Source of the DNA: Sphingomonas sp. CL5.1
GTDB taxonomy: Bacteria > Pseudomonadota > Alphaproteobacteria > Sphingomonadales > Sphingomonadaceae
Reading direction: 5' to 3'
Length of the DNA: 64,000 nt
NCBI RefSeq assembly: GCF_013344685.1
Contig: NZ_CP050138.1
Location: forward strand, 62,001 to 126,000
The notes under the pieces were generated by a model that saw only the letters and a program-made list of their open reading frames with translations, had not been told where the DNA came from and made no database searches. Positions 25,374 to 33,542 of this stretch are shown in pieces. The translations under genes and the position numbers were made by a program. Within the stretch, counting starts at the first letter, position 1; each line of letters starts with the position of its first letter.

Positions 25374-25734
25374 AGATGTAGCCCAGCCAGAGCAGCACGG
25401 CACCGATCAACAGGCCGGTAAGGGTCAATAGCCGCGTTGTGCGAGAAGTGCATGCGCCGTCCGGTCCGCAACGGGCAGCGGCGGCTTGCTGACGAATGAG
25501 AAGCGCGGCTCCTGCCAGCAGGCATAATGCGCCGGAAACGAGCAACGGGACGCGATAGGGCACCGCGACATCGGCGACCCCGACCAGCCATGCCGATCCG
25601 ATGCCTAATGAGGCGAGCGTTACCGGCAGGCCGCAACAGGCCGCGACCGCAAAACTGGCCGCAATCCCACCGAGAGTGAGAGAGGCGGCGCCCACCCCCT
25701 TCGGCGCAGGCAGGTCGGGTAATGGCTCTGGCAT
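25366..25734 (-). CDS. merT: MerT-like mercuric/metal transporter
   Basis: A 122-residue protein with three membrane helices. AACCGLPVTLASLGIGSAW matches the first MerT helix (C-C-x-x-P, then SLGIGGAW). A second cysteine pair (RCGPDGAC) sits in the loop before the last helix, also as in MerT. It brings a soft metal into the cell. It is driven by the MerR-type promoter at 25763-25793 and followed by the coupled GDCCVxC gene. The absence of merP and merA makes this an incomplete mer set or a different uptake device. Confidence 0.75.
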   Translation of the reverse strand: MPEPLPDLPAPKGVGAASLTLGGIAASFAVAACCGLPVTLASLGIGSAWLVGVADVAVPYRVPLLVSGALCLLAGAALLIRQQAAAARCGPDGACTSRTTRLLTLTGLLIGAVLLWLGYIYV

Positions 25735-25762
25735 TGCGACTCCTTGTGATGGGTTCGCGACT

Positions 25763-25793
25763 GCCCTAGCGTCTGTAGTGACTACAGACTCAA
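25763..25793 (-). promoter_or_regulatory. MerR-type promoter for the merT-like operon
   Basis: On the minus strand: -35 TTGAGT (25788-25793), 19-bp spacer, -10 TAGGGC (25763-25768). A perfect 19-bp dyad GTCTGTAGT-G-ACTACAGAC (25771-25789) fills the spacer. The regulator gene is divergent and starts at 25804. Confidence 0.85.
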
Positions 25794-25803
25794 GCGGATT
25801 TTT

Positions 25804-26247
25804 ATGATAACGATATCCGGCACCACGATCCCGATCGGCGAACTCTCGCAGCGTACCGGCTGCAACATCGAGACGATCCGCTACTACGAGCGTATCGGCG
25901 TACTTCCGGTGCCACTGCGCCGTGGTCGATACCGCGCCTATGGACCGTCGGACGTGCGGCGACTGTCGTTCGTGCGACGTGCGCGTGAACTGGGCTTCCC
26001 GATCGACGCGGTACGAGCGCTGCTCGCGCTCGCTGATGGCGGCGGTGCTTCGTGTGCGCAGGCGCTAGATCTGGCGAGCCAGCATCTACGGGATGTTCGC
26101 GTGAAAATCGCCGATCTTCGCCGCATGGAACGAGCGCTTGGCGACACCGTCGATGCCTGTGAGGCGGGCGACACCATGGGCTGTCCCTTGCTAGAAACGC
26201 TTTGCACCGCGGAAGCGGTCGGGATCAGGTTAGGCGATCGATCGTGA
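25804..26247 (+). CDS. MerR-family metal-responsive regulator
   Basis: A 147-residue regulator. The HTH reads [20 protein letters not shown], followed by [20 protein letters not shown], and the C-terminal loop has three cysteines (C at about residue 81, then [11 protein letters not shown]). It is divergent from the merT-like operon with a perfect 9+1+9 operator between them. It converges with arsH and overlaps its 3' end by 18 bp. The Cys spacing fits the MerR/ZntR group, and the inducing metal is not evident. Confidence 0.85.
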   Translation: MITISGTTIPIGELSQRTGCNIETIRYYERIGVLPVPLRRGRYRAYGPSDVRRLSFVRRARELGFPIDAVRALLALADGGGASCAQALDLASQHLRDVRVKIADLRRMERALGDTVDACEAGDTMGCPLLETLCTAEAVGIRLGDRS

Positions 26248-26970
26248 TGCCAGGTCGTTCGCAGCGTCCCGCTTGGCTGCCGCAGACTTGCGCTCGGAAT
26301 AGCGATCGACAAGCTGGTCCGCATGGCCGCGCGTCAGCACGGTAAAACGGACCAGTTCCTCCATCACATCGACGATGCGGTCATAATAGCTGGACGGCCT
26401 CAAGCGACCTGCTTCGTCGAACTCCTTGAATGCCATCGCGATGCTCGACTGGTTCGGGATCGTGAACATCCGCATCCAGCGCCCGAGCAGGCGCAACGTG
26501 TTCACCGCGTTAAATGACTGCGATCCGCCCGATACCTGCATCACCGCGAGCGTCCGCCCCTGGGTGGGTCTCATACCGCCGAACTCGAGCGGCAAGTGGT
26601 CTATCTGTGCCTTAATGATGCCGGTGATCTGTCCATGCCGTTCCGGGCTGCACCAGACTTGGCCTTCCGACCACAGTGCATGCTGGCGCAATTCATGGAC
26701 GGCCGGGTGATCGTCGCCCTTGACCTGGTCGGGCAGTGGAAGATCGGACGGATCGAATATACGCACCTCGGCGCCGAACAGGACCAGCAGGCGCGCTGCT
26801 TCCTCGACCGCAAGCAGGCTGAATGAACGCTCGCGGAGCGAACCATAGAGCAGCAGGATCCGCGGTGGATGGTCGAGCGAGCCGAGGCCGTTTGCGAGAT
26901 CAAGGCGAACAACGTCACGATCGAGCGCTGGCATATGATCGGGGTCGGCAAGGCTACGAAGACGCGACAT
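26230..26970 (-). CDS. arsH: ArsH, NADPH-dependent FMN reductase of arsenic resistance
   Basis: A 246-residue flavodoxin-fold protein. The FMN-binding GSLRERSFS is near residue 44, followed by [21 protein letters not shown] and [10 protein letters not shown], all diagnostic of ArsH. ArsH oxidises trivalent organoarsenicals. Its start overlaps the arsN2 stop by one base (ATG at 26970), so they are coupled. The 3' end overlaps the convergent MerR gene. Confidence 0.92.
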   Translation of the reverse strand: MSRLRSLADPDHMPALDRDVVRLDLANGLGSLDHPPRILLLYGSLRERSFSLLAVEEAARLLVLFGAEVRIFDPSDLPLPDQVKGDDHPAVHELRQHALWSEGQVWCSPERHGQITGIIKAQIDHLPLEFGGMRPTQGRTLAVMQVSGGSQSFNAVNTLRLLGRWMRMFTIPNQSSIAMAFKEFDEAGRLRPSSYYDRIVDVMEELVRFTVLTRGHADQLVDRYSERKSAAAKRDAANDLASRSIA

Positions 26971-27401
26971 CAGGTAATCCGCTTGAAGAGTGAGGCAGCG
27001 TTCGCCGGGCAGAGCGTTCGAAACTCGGCCGATCTGGCGACGGTGTCCGGCGCAGTGGAGCGCTCGGCGGTCTCATAGCCGTGCCGTCGGAAGAGCGGTT
27101 CAGCCGTGGTGGTGAGCAAATAGAGGGCGGCTACCCCTTCATCGGTTGCCAGCCGCTCGCTGGCGCCGAGGACGGCCGCGCCCAAACCGGCACCGCATCG
27201 CTCGGGCTTTACGATCAGGGAACGCAATAGCCGATCAGGCCCATCGCCTTCGATGCCGCCATAGCCAATGATGCCGCCGTCGTCCTCGAACCGAAAGAAG
27301 CGACGATCCGTTTCGGTAAGATCGCTGATCGGTAAGCCCGCGTCAGCGAGTTCGGCCGCCAGCTCGAACAATGATGCTGCGTTGAGAGGGCTCGCAATCA
27401 T
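26970..27401 (-). CDS. arsN2: ArsN2-type GNAT acetyltransferase
   Basis: A 143-residue GNAT protein. It has [26 protein letters not shown], then [15 protein letters not shown] (acetyl-CoA loop) and LFRRHGYE at the C-terminal strand, matching the ArsN2 group found in ars operons. The ATG at 27401 lies inside the truncated arsC frame and has no good Shine-Dalgarno. The first residues look shorter than usual, as if a deletion trimmed the 5' end. Confidence 0.82.
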   Translation of the reverse strand: MIASPLNAASLFELAAELADAGLPISDLTETDRRFFRFEDDGGIIGYGGIEGDGPDRLLRSLIVKPERCGAGLGAAVLGASERLATDEGVAALYLLTTTAEPLFRRHGYETAERSTAPDTVARSAEFRTLCPANAASLFKRIT

Positions 27402-27585
27402 GCTGGTATTCGATCCGCTCGAGCAGGGCGATGGCATCGGGATTGACCGCATCCTTGGGGAAGCTCCCGGCCGAAAAGGCGCGGAAGCGCCCTTCACCCA
27501 GCTTGTTGAGCGCGCTTTCCGCCAGGATCGAGCGTGCCGAATTGCCGGTGCACAGAAAGAGGATGTTGAGAATACGATCGGACAT
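27343..27585 (-). pseudogene. arsC: Truncated arsC (LMW phosphatase-type arsenate reductase)
   Basis: The frame begins MSDRILNILFLCTGNSARSI, with the catalytic P-loop C-x-x-N-S-x-R-S of thioredoxin-coupled arsenate reductases. Homology runs to about residue 60 (NPDAIALLERI). The frame then enters the arsN2 coding region out of frame and stops after 80 residues. The second half of the enzyme, including the D-P loop, is missing, so it is very likely inactive. The breakpoint is around 27400-27412. A GGAGACC Shine-Dalgarno remains upstream. Confidence 0.85.
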
Positions 27586-27596
27586 GATGGTCTCCA

Positions 27597-27929
27597 TTAG
27601 CAGCAGGGTATGAGTTCGGCGATCAGCGGCTCGCACAGCTCCGCCTTGCCGCCGCAGCAATCCTTGACGAGGAACAGAGTCAGCGCCTTCAACTGGTTGA
27701 GATTAACGCGATAGTTGATGATTCGGCTGCGCCGTTCCGCGCGGACCAGTCCGGCGCGCGCCAAGGTGGCGAGATGTACTGACATCGTGTTCTGCGGGAC
27801 ATCGAGTGCGCGCGCGACTTCGCCAGCGGCGAGCCCCTCTGGTTCGTGCCGAACCAGAAGCCGGAAAGCGTCGAGGCGAGTACCCTGTGCGAGTGCGCCT
27901 AAGGCCGCGATGGTTGATTGGGTATCCAT
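27597..27929 (-). CDS. arsR: ArsR-family arsenical repressor
   Basis: A 110-residue winged-HTH protein (EVARALDVPQNTMSVHLATLARAGLV). Metal-thiol clusters lie at the C-terminus (KDCCGG, ELCEP, PCC at the end), as in C-terminal-site ArsR proteins. The ATG at 27929 is one base from an operator-like dyad, so the mRNA leader is very short or absent. It is the first gene of the arsR-arsC'-arsN2-arsH operon; the arsC ATG lies 12 bp after its stop. Confidence 0.88.
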   Translation of the reverse strand: MDTQSTIAALGALAQGTRLDAFRLLVRHEPEGLAAGEVARALDVPQNTMSVHLATLARAGLVRAERRSRIINYRVNLNQLKALTLFLVKDCCGGKAELCEPLIAELIPCC

Positions 27930-27949
27930 ATATCTACTGTAGTGGATAT
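27930..27949 (-). promoter_or_regulatory. ArsR operator dyad
   Basis: An imperfect palindrome with half-sites ATATCTACT and ATATCCACT (reverse complement of the right arm), directly upstream of the arsR ATG. It matches the usual pattern of autoregulation in arsR operons. Confidence 0.6.
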
Positions 27950-28134
27950 TATGGATATGGCAATTGTGTTGTTTCTTCGAATTGGCTTTCGCTCTTGGAG
28001 CCTCGGACGGAAAAGTCTTCATCGCCAAGGGCAGTTTCCATAGCTGCTTAGCTCGGCAACGAGCCTTCCGTGGAAGGCCTAGAAGGTCATAGTTCGTGTC
28101 GGTGCCCGCCTTATGGCGCGGCCAACAAAGAAAA

Positions 28135-28162
28135 AGCCGGCCGAGCTTTCGCTCTGCCGGCT
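28135..28162 (-). terminator. Terminator after the HYEW-motif gene
   Basis: A 7-bp outer stem AGCCGGC/GCCGGCT with an inner GAGC/GCTC stem, followed on the minus strand by TTTTTC. It lies about 32 bp past the stop codon at 28194 and ends the 29059-28194 unit. Confidence 0.8.
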
Positions 28163-28193
28163 GTAGTGGACGTGGAGATCGGAAAAACGGGCT

Positions 28194-28571
28194 CTAGTTC
28201 TGGGCTCTCTCGGCCGCCATTGCCGCCATTTCAGTGGACGGAACCCAAGTGCGCACGGGTGTTCGGAGCGGCGCCCTTGGTCCATAATTGGGCAGCGCCC
28301 GCCATTCATAGTGGCCCGATCCGTCGTTCATCGCGAGCGCAACGACAGGCAGCTTTTGGGTCACAGGCTTGCCGTTCGCATCGACGAGAACACGAACCGG
28401 CGCCCGAAGAGGCATGCGCGGACCATATTGCGGTGACGCACGCCACTCATAATGATTGCCAGTGCTGACGTTGCTGACGTCCTGGGCGTTCGCGGCCGAG
28501 GGAACCGCGAGGGCAGCGAGCATCGACGTGGCGGACGCGAAGATGGCGGCGGTAGAAATGAACTTGGTCAT
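28194..28571 (-). CDS. Secreted HYEW-repeat protein (cassette 1, gene B)
   Basis: A 125-residue exported protein. The signal peptide covers about residues 1-29 (cleavage after SAANA). Two tandem copies of a motif follow: HYEWRASPQYGPRMPLRAPV and HYEWRALPNYGPRAPLRTPV, each continuing R-x-W/L-V. The same motif occurs once in the protein at 45908-46201. The ATG at 28571 follows AAGGA. It lies 110 bp after gene A (28682-29059) and before a terminator. I do not recognise a described family. The setting beside sigF/nrsF and the copy in the copper locus point to metal stress. Confidence 0.75.
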   Translation of the reverse strand: MTKFISTAAIFASATSMLAALAVPSAANAQDVSNVSTGNHYEWRASPQYGPRMPLRAPVRVLVDANGKPVTQKLPVVALAMNDGSGHYEWRALPNYGPRAPLRTPVRTWVPSTEMAAMAAERAQN

Positions 28572-28681
28572 GATAATCATCCTTTGAATTGAGCTTGAAG
28601 TGAGTTCGAACGGAGGGCGCGCGAGCTTCGTCGGGTGGATCGATCGCGATCCCCCACGGCGCATCCGCGCGTGTTACGAAT

Positions 28682-29059
28682 TCAGATCAGGCTCGGAGGA
28701 TGAGGCTCAGGACCGTCGGAGCGGCCGGCAAGAAACGAGACGGGCATGCGATGAAATATCTCAGGCGCGCGCGATACCGCCGCCGTTGATCCATGATTTT
28801 CGTTCAGAGCAACGAGAGTGGCGCAACTCATCTGTACTACGCAGTCGGAGGTCATCTTTTTGCAGGGCACGGAGTTCTCGCTCTTCGAGGCCGATTTCAT
28901 GGCCATCCCCGCGCAATCCATGCCGCCCATTCCTGCGCTTTGCTGCGCGACCGTTACCGGCCTTGCAAGCGCAGAGTTTTGCGCAAACGCCACTTGCTGA
29001 CCAAACAGGCCAATCCAGGCGCTGAGCAAAAGCAGCAAAGGGAACGCGCGTTTGAGCAC
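28682..29059 (-). CDS. Small secreted Met/Cys protein (cassette 1, gene A)
   Basis: A 125-residue protein starting MLKRAFPLLLLLSAWIGLFG, a clear signal peptide. The mature part has MGGMDCAGMAMK, then PCKKMTSDCVVQMSC and a C-terminal PEPHPPSLI. It aligns with the protein at 45431-45805, which starts VKRALPLFLLLGALIGLLG and has EDCMKMM, PCKGMTLAC and PEPEPPTLLG. Both precede an HYEW-motif gene. A metal-binding periplasmic role is likely from the Met and Cys residues. It is preceded by a GTAACC-N16-CGAA promoter. Confidence 0.72.
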   Translation of the reverse strand: MLKRAFPLLLLLSAWIGLFGQQVAFAQNSALARPVTVAQQSAGMGGMDCAGMAMKSASKSENSVPCKKMTSDCVVQMSCATLVALNENHGSTAAVSRAPEIFHRMPVSFLAGRSDGPEPHPPSLI

Positions 29060-29100
29060 TATCAGTTCCTGTCATGACCGATCAGCCGGTCATTGAGGAG

Positions 29101-29126
29101 TTCGTCGTCGAGGCCGAAAAGGTTAC
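29101..29126 (-). promoter_or_regulatory. Candidate SigF-dependent ECF promoter
   Basis: On the minus strand GTAACC (29121-29126), a 16-bp spacer, then CGAA (29101-29104), about 42 bp before the gene A start. This matches my recollection of the Caulobacter sigma-F promoter (GTAACC-N16-CGAA). The sigF and nrsF homologues lie immediately upstream at 29294-30495. Confidence 0.65.
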
Positions 29127-29293
29127 AATCCGCATCACGAAATAAAATTTGTCCTTGCTATCCCTGATAACAGCGAGGATAGCGAGCCATCGCCAGAATC
29201 GTGCTCGTCGTGCCGCCGCCTGAATCCCCCGGCATCCACTGTGCGCGTGTTCTCCGGGATCGCCGAATTGGCGCACGACGCGGTTGCCAGCTA

Positions 29294-29935
29294 TCACCAA
29301 CGCAGCAAACGCGGGCCCAGGAGCGCGCCGATCAGAGCGCACAGCAGGAGAGGGACACCGAACCAGATCGCGACGAACGCAAGTGATCCTCCTGGATGGT
29401 GCAGGGCGAATGCGGTGGTGCCAATTGCCCCGGCGACCAGACCGGCGACGCCGCCCGTCAGGCGAAGCCGTGTCGGAGCCTCGTCGCGAAGATACCACAC
29501 CAGCGCCACGAAGGGCGCAACGGCAGCCACCGGAATACACATGAGGCACGCGGCCCATTGCGGCCCGAAGATCATCGCTCGCCACTCCGCGGGGTTTTCC
29601 CGCGACAGAGCGACGCCGGCCGCCAGGACGAGACCGGAAAACAGCACGGCGATTGCCGTAAGCGCACCGCGGCCGACTTTGCCGGGCCGCGCGGCTATGC
29701 TTAGGAAGCGTGCACCGGCAATCGTCAAACTGAGGGTGAAGGCAAGCGTCAACGCGGTGAGCCCAAGGAAGCGTGCACCAAGAGCTTGGCCTGGCATGCC
29801 AAAGATGACGGCAACGAGGCAAAAAGCGGCTGCGGCGCCAATGCCGATGGCGCCCAGAAGCGCGACGCGCCGCTTGGCACCGTTTACGGTCTCGACATTC
29901 GTTCCCAGCATGTCGATAAGATCATCTGTCCTCAT
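29294..29935 (-). CDS. nrsF: NrsF-type (DUF1109) anti-sigma membrane protein
   Basis: A 213-residue protein with six predicted membrane helices after a short cytosolic start (MRTDDLIDMLGTNVETV). It matches the DUF1109/NrsF anti-sigma proteins that hold SigF-type sigma factors until chromium, cadmium or oxidative stress. Cysteines in WAACLMCIP and LLLCALIG could be the sensing pair. The start overlaps the sigma gene by ATGA, as in other sigF-nrsF pairs. Confidence 0.85.
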   Translation of the reverse strand: MRTDDLIDMLGTNVETVNGAKRRVALLGAIGIGAAAAFCLVAVIFGMPGQALGARFLGLTALTLAFTLSLTIAGARFLSIAARPGKVGRGALTAIAVLFSGLVLAAGVALSRENPAEWRAMIFGPQWAACLMCIPVAAVAPFVALVWYLRDEAPTRLRLTGGVAGLVAGAIGTTAFALHHPGGSLAFVAIWFGVPLLLCALIGALLGPRLLRW

Positions 29936-30495
29936 AGCGGATTCCTGTTGCTGACCAGCTGCGCCAGCGCCTTCAATCCGCGATGCACGGTCACTTTGAT
30001 CGCCGATTCCGACATGTTCGATCGCTCGGCCGCTTCGCTAACACTCAATCCGTCGAGCTTCACCAGTTGTATAACCTGCCGCGTCTTGGGCTTGAGCTGA
30101 CTGAGGAGATCTTCCAGGTCGAGGCGGCTTTCGATCCCGGGTGACTCTTCGTCGGCAATCAGATCTTCGGCATCCTCCACCGGGATGGCAAGGCGTACGC
30201 CCTTCGTTCGTCTCAAAAAGTCGATCATTCGATACCGCGCAATCGCATGCACCCAAGGCGTCAGCAATTGGCTGCGGTCGTAAGTGTGCCGACGCGTATG
30301 AAGCGCGATCAATGTCTCTTGAACAAGATCTTCTGCATCGGCGGCGCTGCGGCCTACTCGCTCGAACTGGCCGTTGAAGTAGCCGCGTAAATAGGCGCTC
30401 AGCCGCGACAGAAGTTTCTTATACGCAGCATCATCACCTTCCAGGCCGGCTAGCATCATCATGCGCAACAGCGGCTCTTCGGATCTTATGTTCAT
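29932..30495 (-). CDS. sigF: ECF sigma factor, SigF type
   Basis: A 187-residue ECF sigma factor. Region 2 is at GRSAADAEDLVQETLIALHT with TPWVHAIARYRMIDFLRR. Region 4 is at LKPKTRQVIQLVKLDGLSV and AAERSNMSESAIKVTVHRGL. It pairs with the coupled NrsF anti-sigma factor. A matching promoter (29101-29126) serves the adjacent cassette; no such motif was seen in front of sigF itself. Confidence 0.9.
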   Translation of the reverse strand: MNIRSEEPLLRMMMLAGLEGDDAAYKKLLSRLSAYLRGYFNGQFERVGRSAADAEDLVQETLIALHTRRHTYDRSQLLTPWVHAIARYRMIDFLRRTKGVRLAIPVEDAEDLIADEESPGIESRLDLEDLLSQLKPKTRQVIQLVKLDGLSVSEAAERSNMSESAIKVTVHRGLKALAQLVSNRNPL

Positions 30496-30688
30496 TTATG
30501 TCGCGCAGTCGCGCATGCCGATCGACATCATATATCCCCAAAGACCGTGAGCCTTGTCGGGCTATCATGGCAGCACGGTATCCAGCCAGCCCCTTAGCGC
30601 ACGCGCAGAAAGAGATTCTGCGATCACCCTAAGTCGGCGGTGCGCGGGCGACTGATCGATGGCCTATCAGTGTGCAAGCTAGGCCTGA

Positions 30689-31078
30689 TCATTTGGTTTG
30701 TAATGCGTCGATGATCGGACAATCTGGCCTTTCGTCCCCGTTGCAACGCTCGGCGAGGTCCAGCAGCGACCTTCTGAGTGCCTCTAATCCAAGCGCCTTG
30801 CGATGCAATTCGTCGGCACGGGTCAATGCGATGTGCTTTACGTCGGCACTTTCACGCGTACCGTCTGACCACAAGCTGAGCAGCGACCGAATATCCTCGA
30901 TCGGAAAGCCCAGGTCGCGGGCATTGGCAATGAACCGTAGTCGATGGAGATCGGCATCGGAATAATCGCGATAGCCAGACTGGCGGCGCGGCGCGGCACC
31001 GATCAGGCCGATCTTCTCATAATGGCGAATCATGCGCTGCGAAACGCCGCTGGCGCTCGATGCCTCGCCGATCTTCAT
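30689..31078 (-). CDS. cueR: CueR-type copper-responsive MerR regulator
   Basis: A 129-residue regulator. The HTH reads [21 protein letters not shown], followed by [16 protein letters not shown]. The C-terminal metal loop is CNGDERPDC, which has the C-x7-C spacing of Cu(I)/Ag(I) sensors. It overlaps the copper ATPase gene by ATGA, lying downstream of it on the same strand, so it is expressed from the promoter it probably activates (33466-33496). Confidence 0.88.
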   Translation of the reverse strand: MKIGEASSASGVSQRMIRHYEKIGLIGAAPRRQSGYRDYSDADLHRLRFIANARDLGFPIEDIRSLLSLWSDGTRESADVKHIALTRADELHRKALGLEALRRSLLDLAERCNGDERPDCPIIDALQTK

Positions 31079-33438
31079 AGCCTGGCCCGGTTGAGTCTGA
31101 GCGCATTGGTCACCACCGTGAAGCTCGACAGTGCCATCGCGGCGCCAGCGATCATCGGCGACAGTAAGATGCCGGCGATGGGGTAGAGGATACCGGCAGC
31201 GATCGGTACGCCGACCCCGTTGAAGACGAACGAGAAGAACAGGTTCTGCCGGATGTTGCGCATGGTGGCGACCGCGAGCCGGCGTGCACGAACCATCGCG
31301 GCGAGATCGCCCTTGGTCAGTGTCATGCCCGCGCTCTCGATGGCGACGTCAGTCCCGGTGCCCATGGCGACGCCGACATCCGCCGCCGCCAGCGCCGGGG
31401 CGTCGTTGATCCCGTCGCCGGCCATCGCGACCACTGCGCCTTTTGCTTTGAGTTCACCAATGATGCGGGCCTTGTCCTCGGGCTTCAGCCCGGCATGGAC
31501 TTCGTCAATGCCGCCGATCGCCCGCGCCACGGCATCGGCTGTCGCTCTCGCGTCGCCGGTCAGCATCACGATCCGCAGCCCTTCCTCGCGCAGGGCGGCG
31601 ATCGCGGAGGCCGCCGATGGCTTAATCGGATCTGCGACCACGAGGAGGCCGACCAGGTGGCCATCGATCGCTACGAGCATCACGCCCGCGCCCTCACTGC
31701 GGTGCTTGTCGGCTACGTTATCAAAGGACGACGGATCCACGCCAACGCGACGCATTTGTTCGGCATTGCCGACCACCACGTCGCGCCCGTCGGCCTTGCC
31801 ACTGACACCAAGCCCGGTCTGGGACTCGAACTGCTCGACTTTCGCAATCGGAAGCTCGGCTTTACGCGCGGCTTCGACGATGGCCTGGGCAAGCGGATGT
31901 TCCGATAGGGCTTCTACAGCGGCTGCGGCCGACAACACCATGTTGTGCTCATACCCCTCAGCCAACTCGATGGTCGTAAGGGCCGGGCGGCCTTCGGTCA
32001 GCGTGCCGGTCTTGTCGATCACCAGCGTGTCGACCTTCTCCATCATTTGCAGCGCTTCGGCATCCTTGACGAGCACACCGGCGCGCGCGCCGCGGCCGGT
32101 TCCTACCATGATCGACATTGGCGTCGCCAGGCCGAGCGCACAGGGACAGGCGATGATGAGCACGGCGATCGCATTGAGCAGGGCATGACCAAAGCGCGGC
32201 TCAGGACCGACGAAATTCCAGACAATGAATGTCGCGATCGCGATCGCGACGACGAGCGGCACGAACCAGCCCGATACGCGGTCAGCAACCGCCTGGATCG
32301 GCGCGCGACTGCGCTGGGCTTCCGCAACCATCTTCACGATCCGCGCCAAGACCGTATCCGTCCCGACCGCGCGCGCCTCGATCAACAGCGTTCCCGTGCC
32401 ATTGACGGTGCCGCCCGTGACAGTTGCGTCCTTCTCCTTGAGGACGGGGGCAGGTTCTCCCGTTATCATGGACTCGTCGACCGACGAGCGCCCGTCTATA
32501 ACAACGCCGTCGACCGGCACCGCCTCGCCTGGGCGCACGCGGGCATGGTCGCCGGCCATCACTTCGGCGAGATCTACCTCCACTTCTTTGCCCTCGGCAT
32601 CGATCCGCCGAGCGGTCTTGGGCGCAAGATCCATCAGCGCACGGATCGCGCGACCGGTCGCAGCTCGAGCTCGCAGTTCGAGCACCTGTCCGAGCAGGAC
32701 CAGCGTCACCACGACGCCTGCCGCCTCGTAATAAACGGGCACGATCCCGTGCATCTGGAAGGAGGGTGGAAACAGACCCGGCGCTACAGTGGCGACCACG
32801 CTATAGGCGAACGCCGCGCCGACGCCGATCGCCACGAGCGTGAACATGTTGAGGTGCCATGTCGCGATCGAAGTCCAACCGCGCTGGAAGAATGGCCAGC
32901 CTGCCCACAGGACGATCGGCGCCGTCAGCGCGAGTTGCACCCAGGACGACCATGTCGGCGGCACGAAATCCATGCCGAGCATCTCCGCGACCATTGAGAT
33001 TGCCAGCAGCGGGATGGCAAGAACAGCAGCCACCCAGGTTCTCCGGGTGAAGTCGACCAGCTCAGGATTGGGAGCATCATCAAGCGACGGCTCTTCGGGT
33101 TCGAGCGCCATGCCGCAGATCGGGCAGGTGCCCGGACCATCGCGACGAATTTCCGGGTGCATGGGGCACGTCCAGATCGCACCCGGCGCTGCGACCGCGG
33201 CCGTGTTGCCCTCGCCCGACAGATACCGCTTGGGGTCGGTGACAAACTTGGTGCGACAGCCTGCGCTACAGAAATGATAGTCCTCGCCGTGATGCGAGGC
33301 ATGATGAGGCGTTGCGGCCGGATCGACCATCATGCCACAAACCGGATCCTTGGCCGTCTTCGTGTCGCTGCCTTCGCCGTGCTTGCCGGCGCAGCAGCTG
33401 TGGGCGCCCGAATTGCTAGCAGGAACAGGGTCAGTCAC
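31075..33438 (-). CDS. Copper-translocating P-type ATPase with YHS and heavy-metal-binding domains
   Basis: A 787-residue P1B-type ATPase. The N-terminus has a Cys/His stretch ([10 protein letters not shown]), then a YHS domain ([10 protein letters not shown] to FCSAGC, about residues 31-73) and a [18 protein letters not shown] metal-binding domain (about 89-114). The core has the membrane CPC ([12 protein letters not shown]), phosphorylation DKTGT, GEP in the actuator loop and [11 protein letters not shown]. These mark a CopA/SilP-like Cu(I)/Ag(I) exporter. The GTG start at 33438 has an AAGGAGA Shine-Dalgarno. The gene is coupled to cueR. Confidence 0.92.
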   Translation of the reverse strand: MTDPVPASNSGAHSCCAGKHGEGSDTKTAKDPVCGMMVDPAATPHHASHHGEDYHFCSAGCRTKFVTDPKRYLSGEGNTAAVAAPGAIWTCPMHPEIRRDGPGTCPICGMALEPEEPSLDDAPNPELVDFTRRTWVAAVLAIPLLAISMVAEMLGMDFVPPTWSSWVQLALTAPIVLWAGWPFFQRGWTSIATWHLNMFTLVAIGVGAAFAYSVVATVAPGLFPPSFQMHGIVPVYYEAAGVVVTLVLLGQVLELRARAATGRAIRALMDLAPKTARRIDAEGKEVEVDLAEVMAGDHARVRPGEAVPVDGVVIDGRSSVDESMITGEPAPVLKEKDATVTGGTVNGTGTLLIEARAVGTDTVLARIVKMVAEAQRSRAPIQAVADRVSGWFVPLVVAIAIATFIVWNFVGPEPRFGHALLNAIAVLIIACPCALGLATPMSIMVGTGRGARAGVLVKDAEALQMMEKVDTLVIDKTGTLTEGRPALTTIELAEGYEHNMVLSAAAAVEALSEHPLAQAIVEAARKAELPIAKVEQFESQTGLGVSGKADGRDVVVGNAEQMRRVGVDPSSFDNVADKHRSEGAGVMLVAIDGHLVGLLVVADPIKPSAASAIAALREEGLRIVMLTGDARATADAVARAIGGIDEVHAGLKPEDKARIIGELKAKGAVVAMAGDGINDAPALAAADVGVAMGTGTDVAIESAGMTLTKGDLAAMVRARRLAVATMRNIRQNLFFSFVFNGVGVPIAAGILYPIAGILLSPMIAGAAMALSSFTVVTNALRLNRARL

Positions 33439-33465
33439 AGGCTCGTCTCCTTATCGACGAAATGC

Positions 33466-33496
33466 AATCTGGGGTCTGACATCATGTCAGGGTCAA
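33466..33496 (-). promoter_or_regulatory. CueR-type promoter of the copper ATPase operon
   Basis: On the minus strand: -35 TTGACC (33491-33496), 19-bp spacer, -10 CAGATT (33466-33471). A perfect CTGACAT-C-ATGTCAG dyad (33476-33490) lies in the spacer. It is 28 bp from the GTG start, which gives a normal short leader. Confidence 0.85.
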
Positions 33497-33542
33497 GCCC
33501 GACCCACTTATTTTTTTGCTTGGCTCACCCAGCGCTGCCGCC

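Noticed and set aside
24758..25734. Complete mercury resistance operon
   Set aside because: MerT-like and MerR-like genes are present, but merP, merA and merB are absent from the window.
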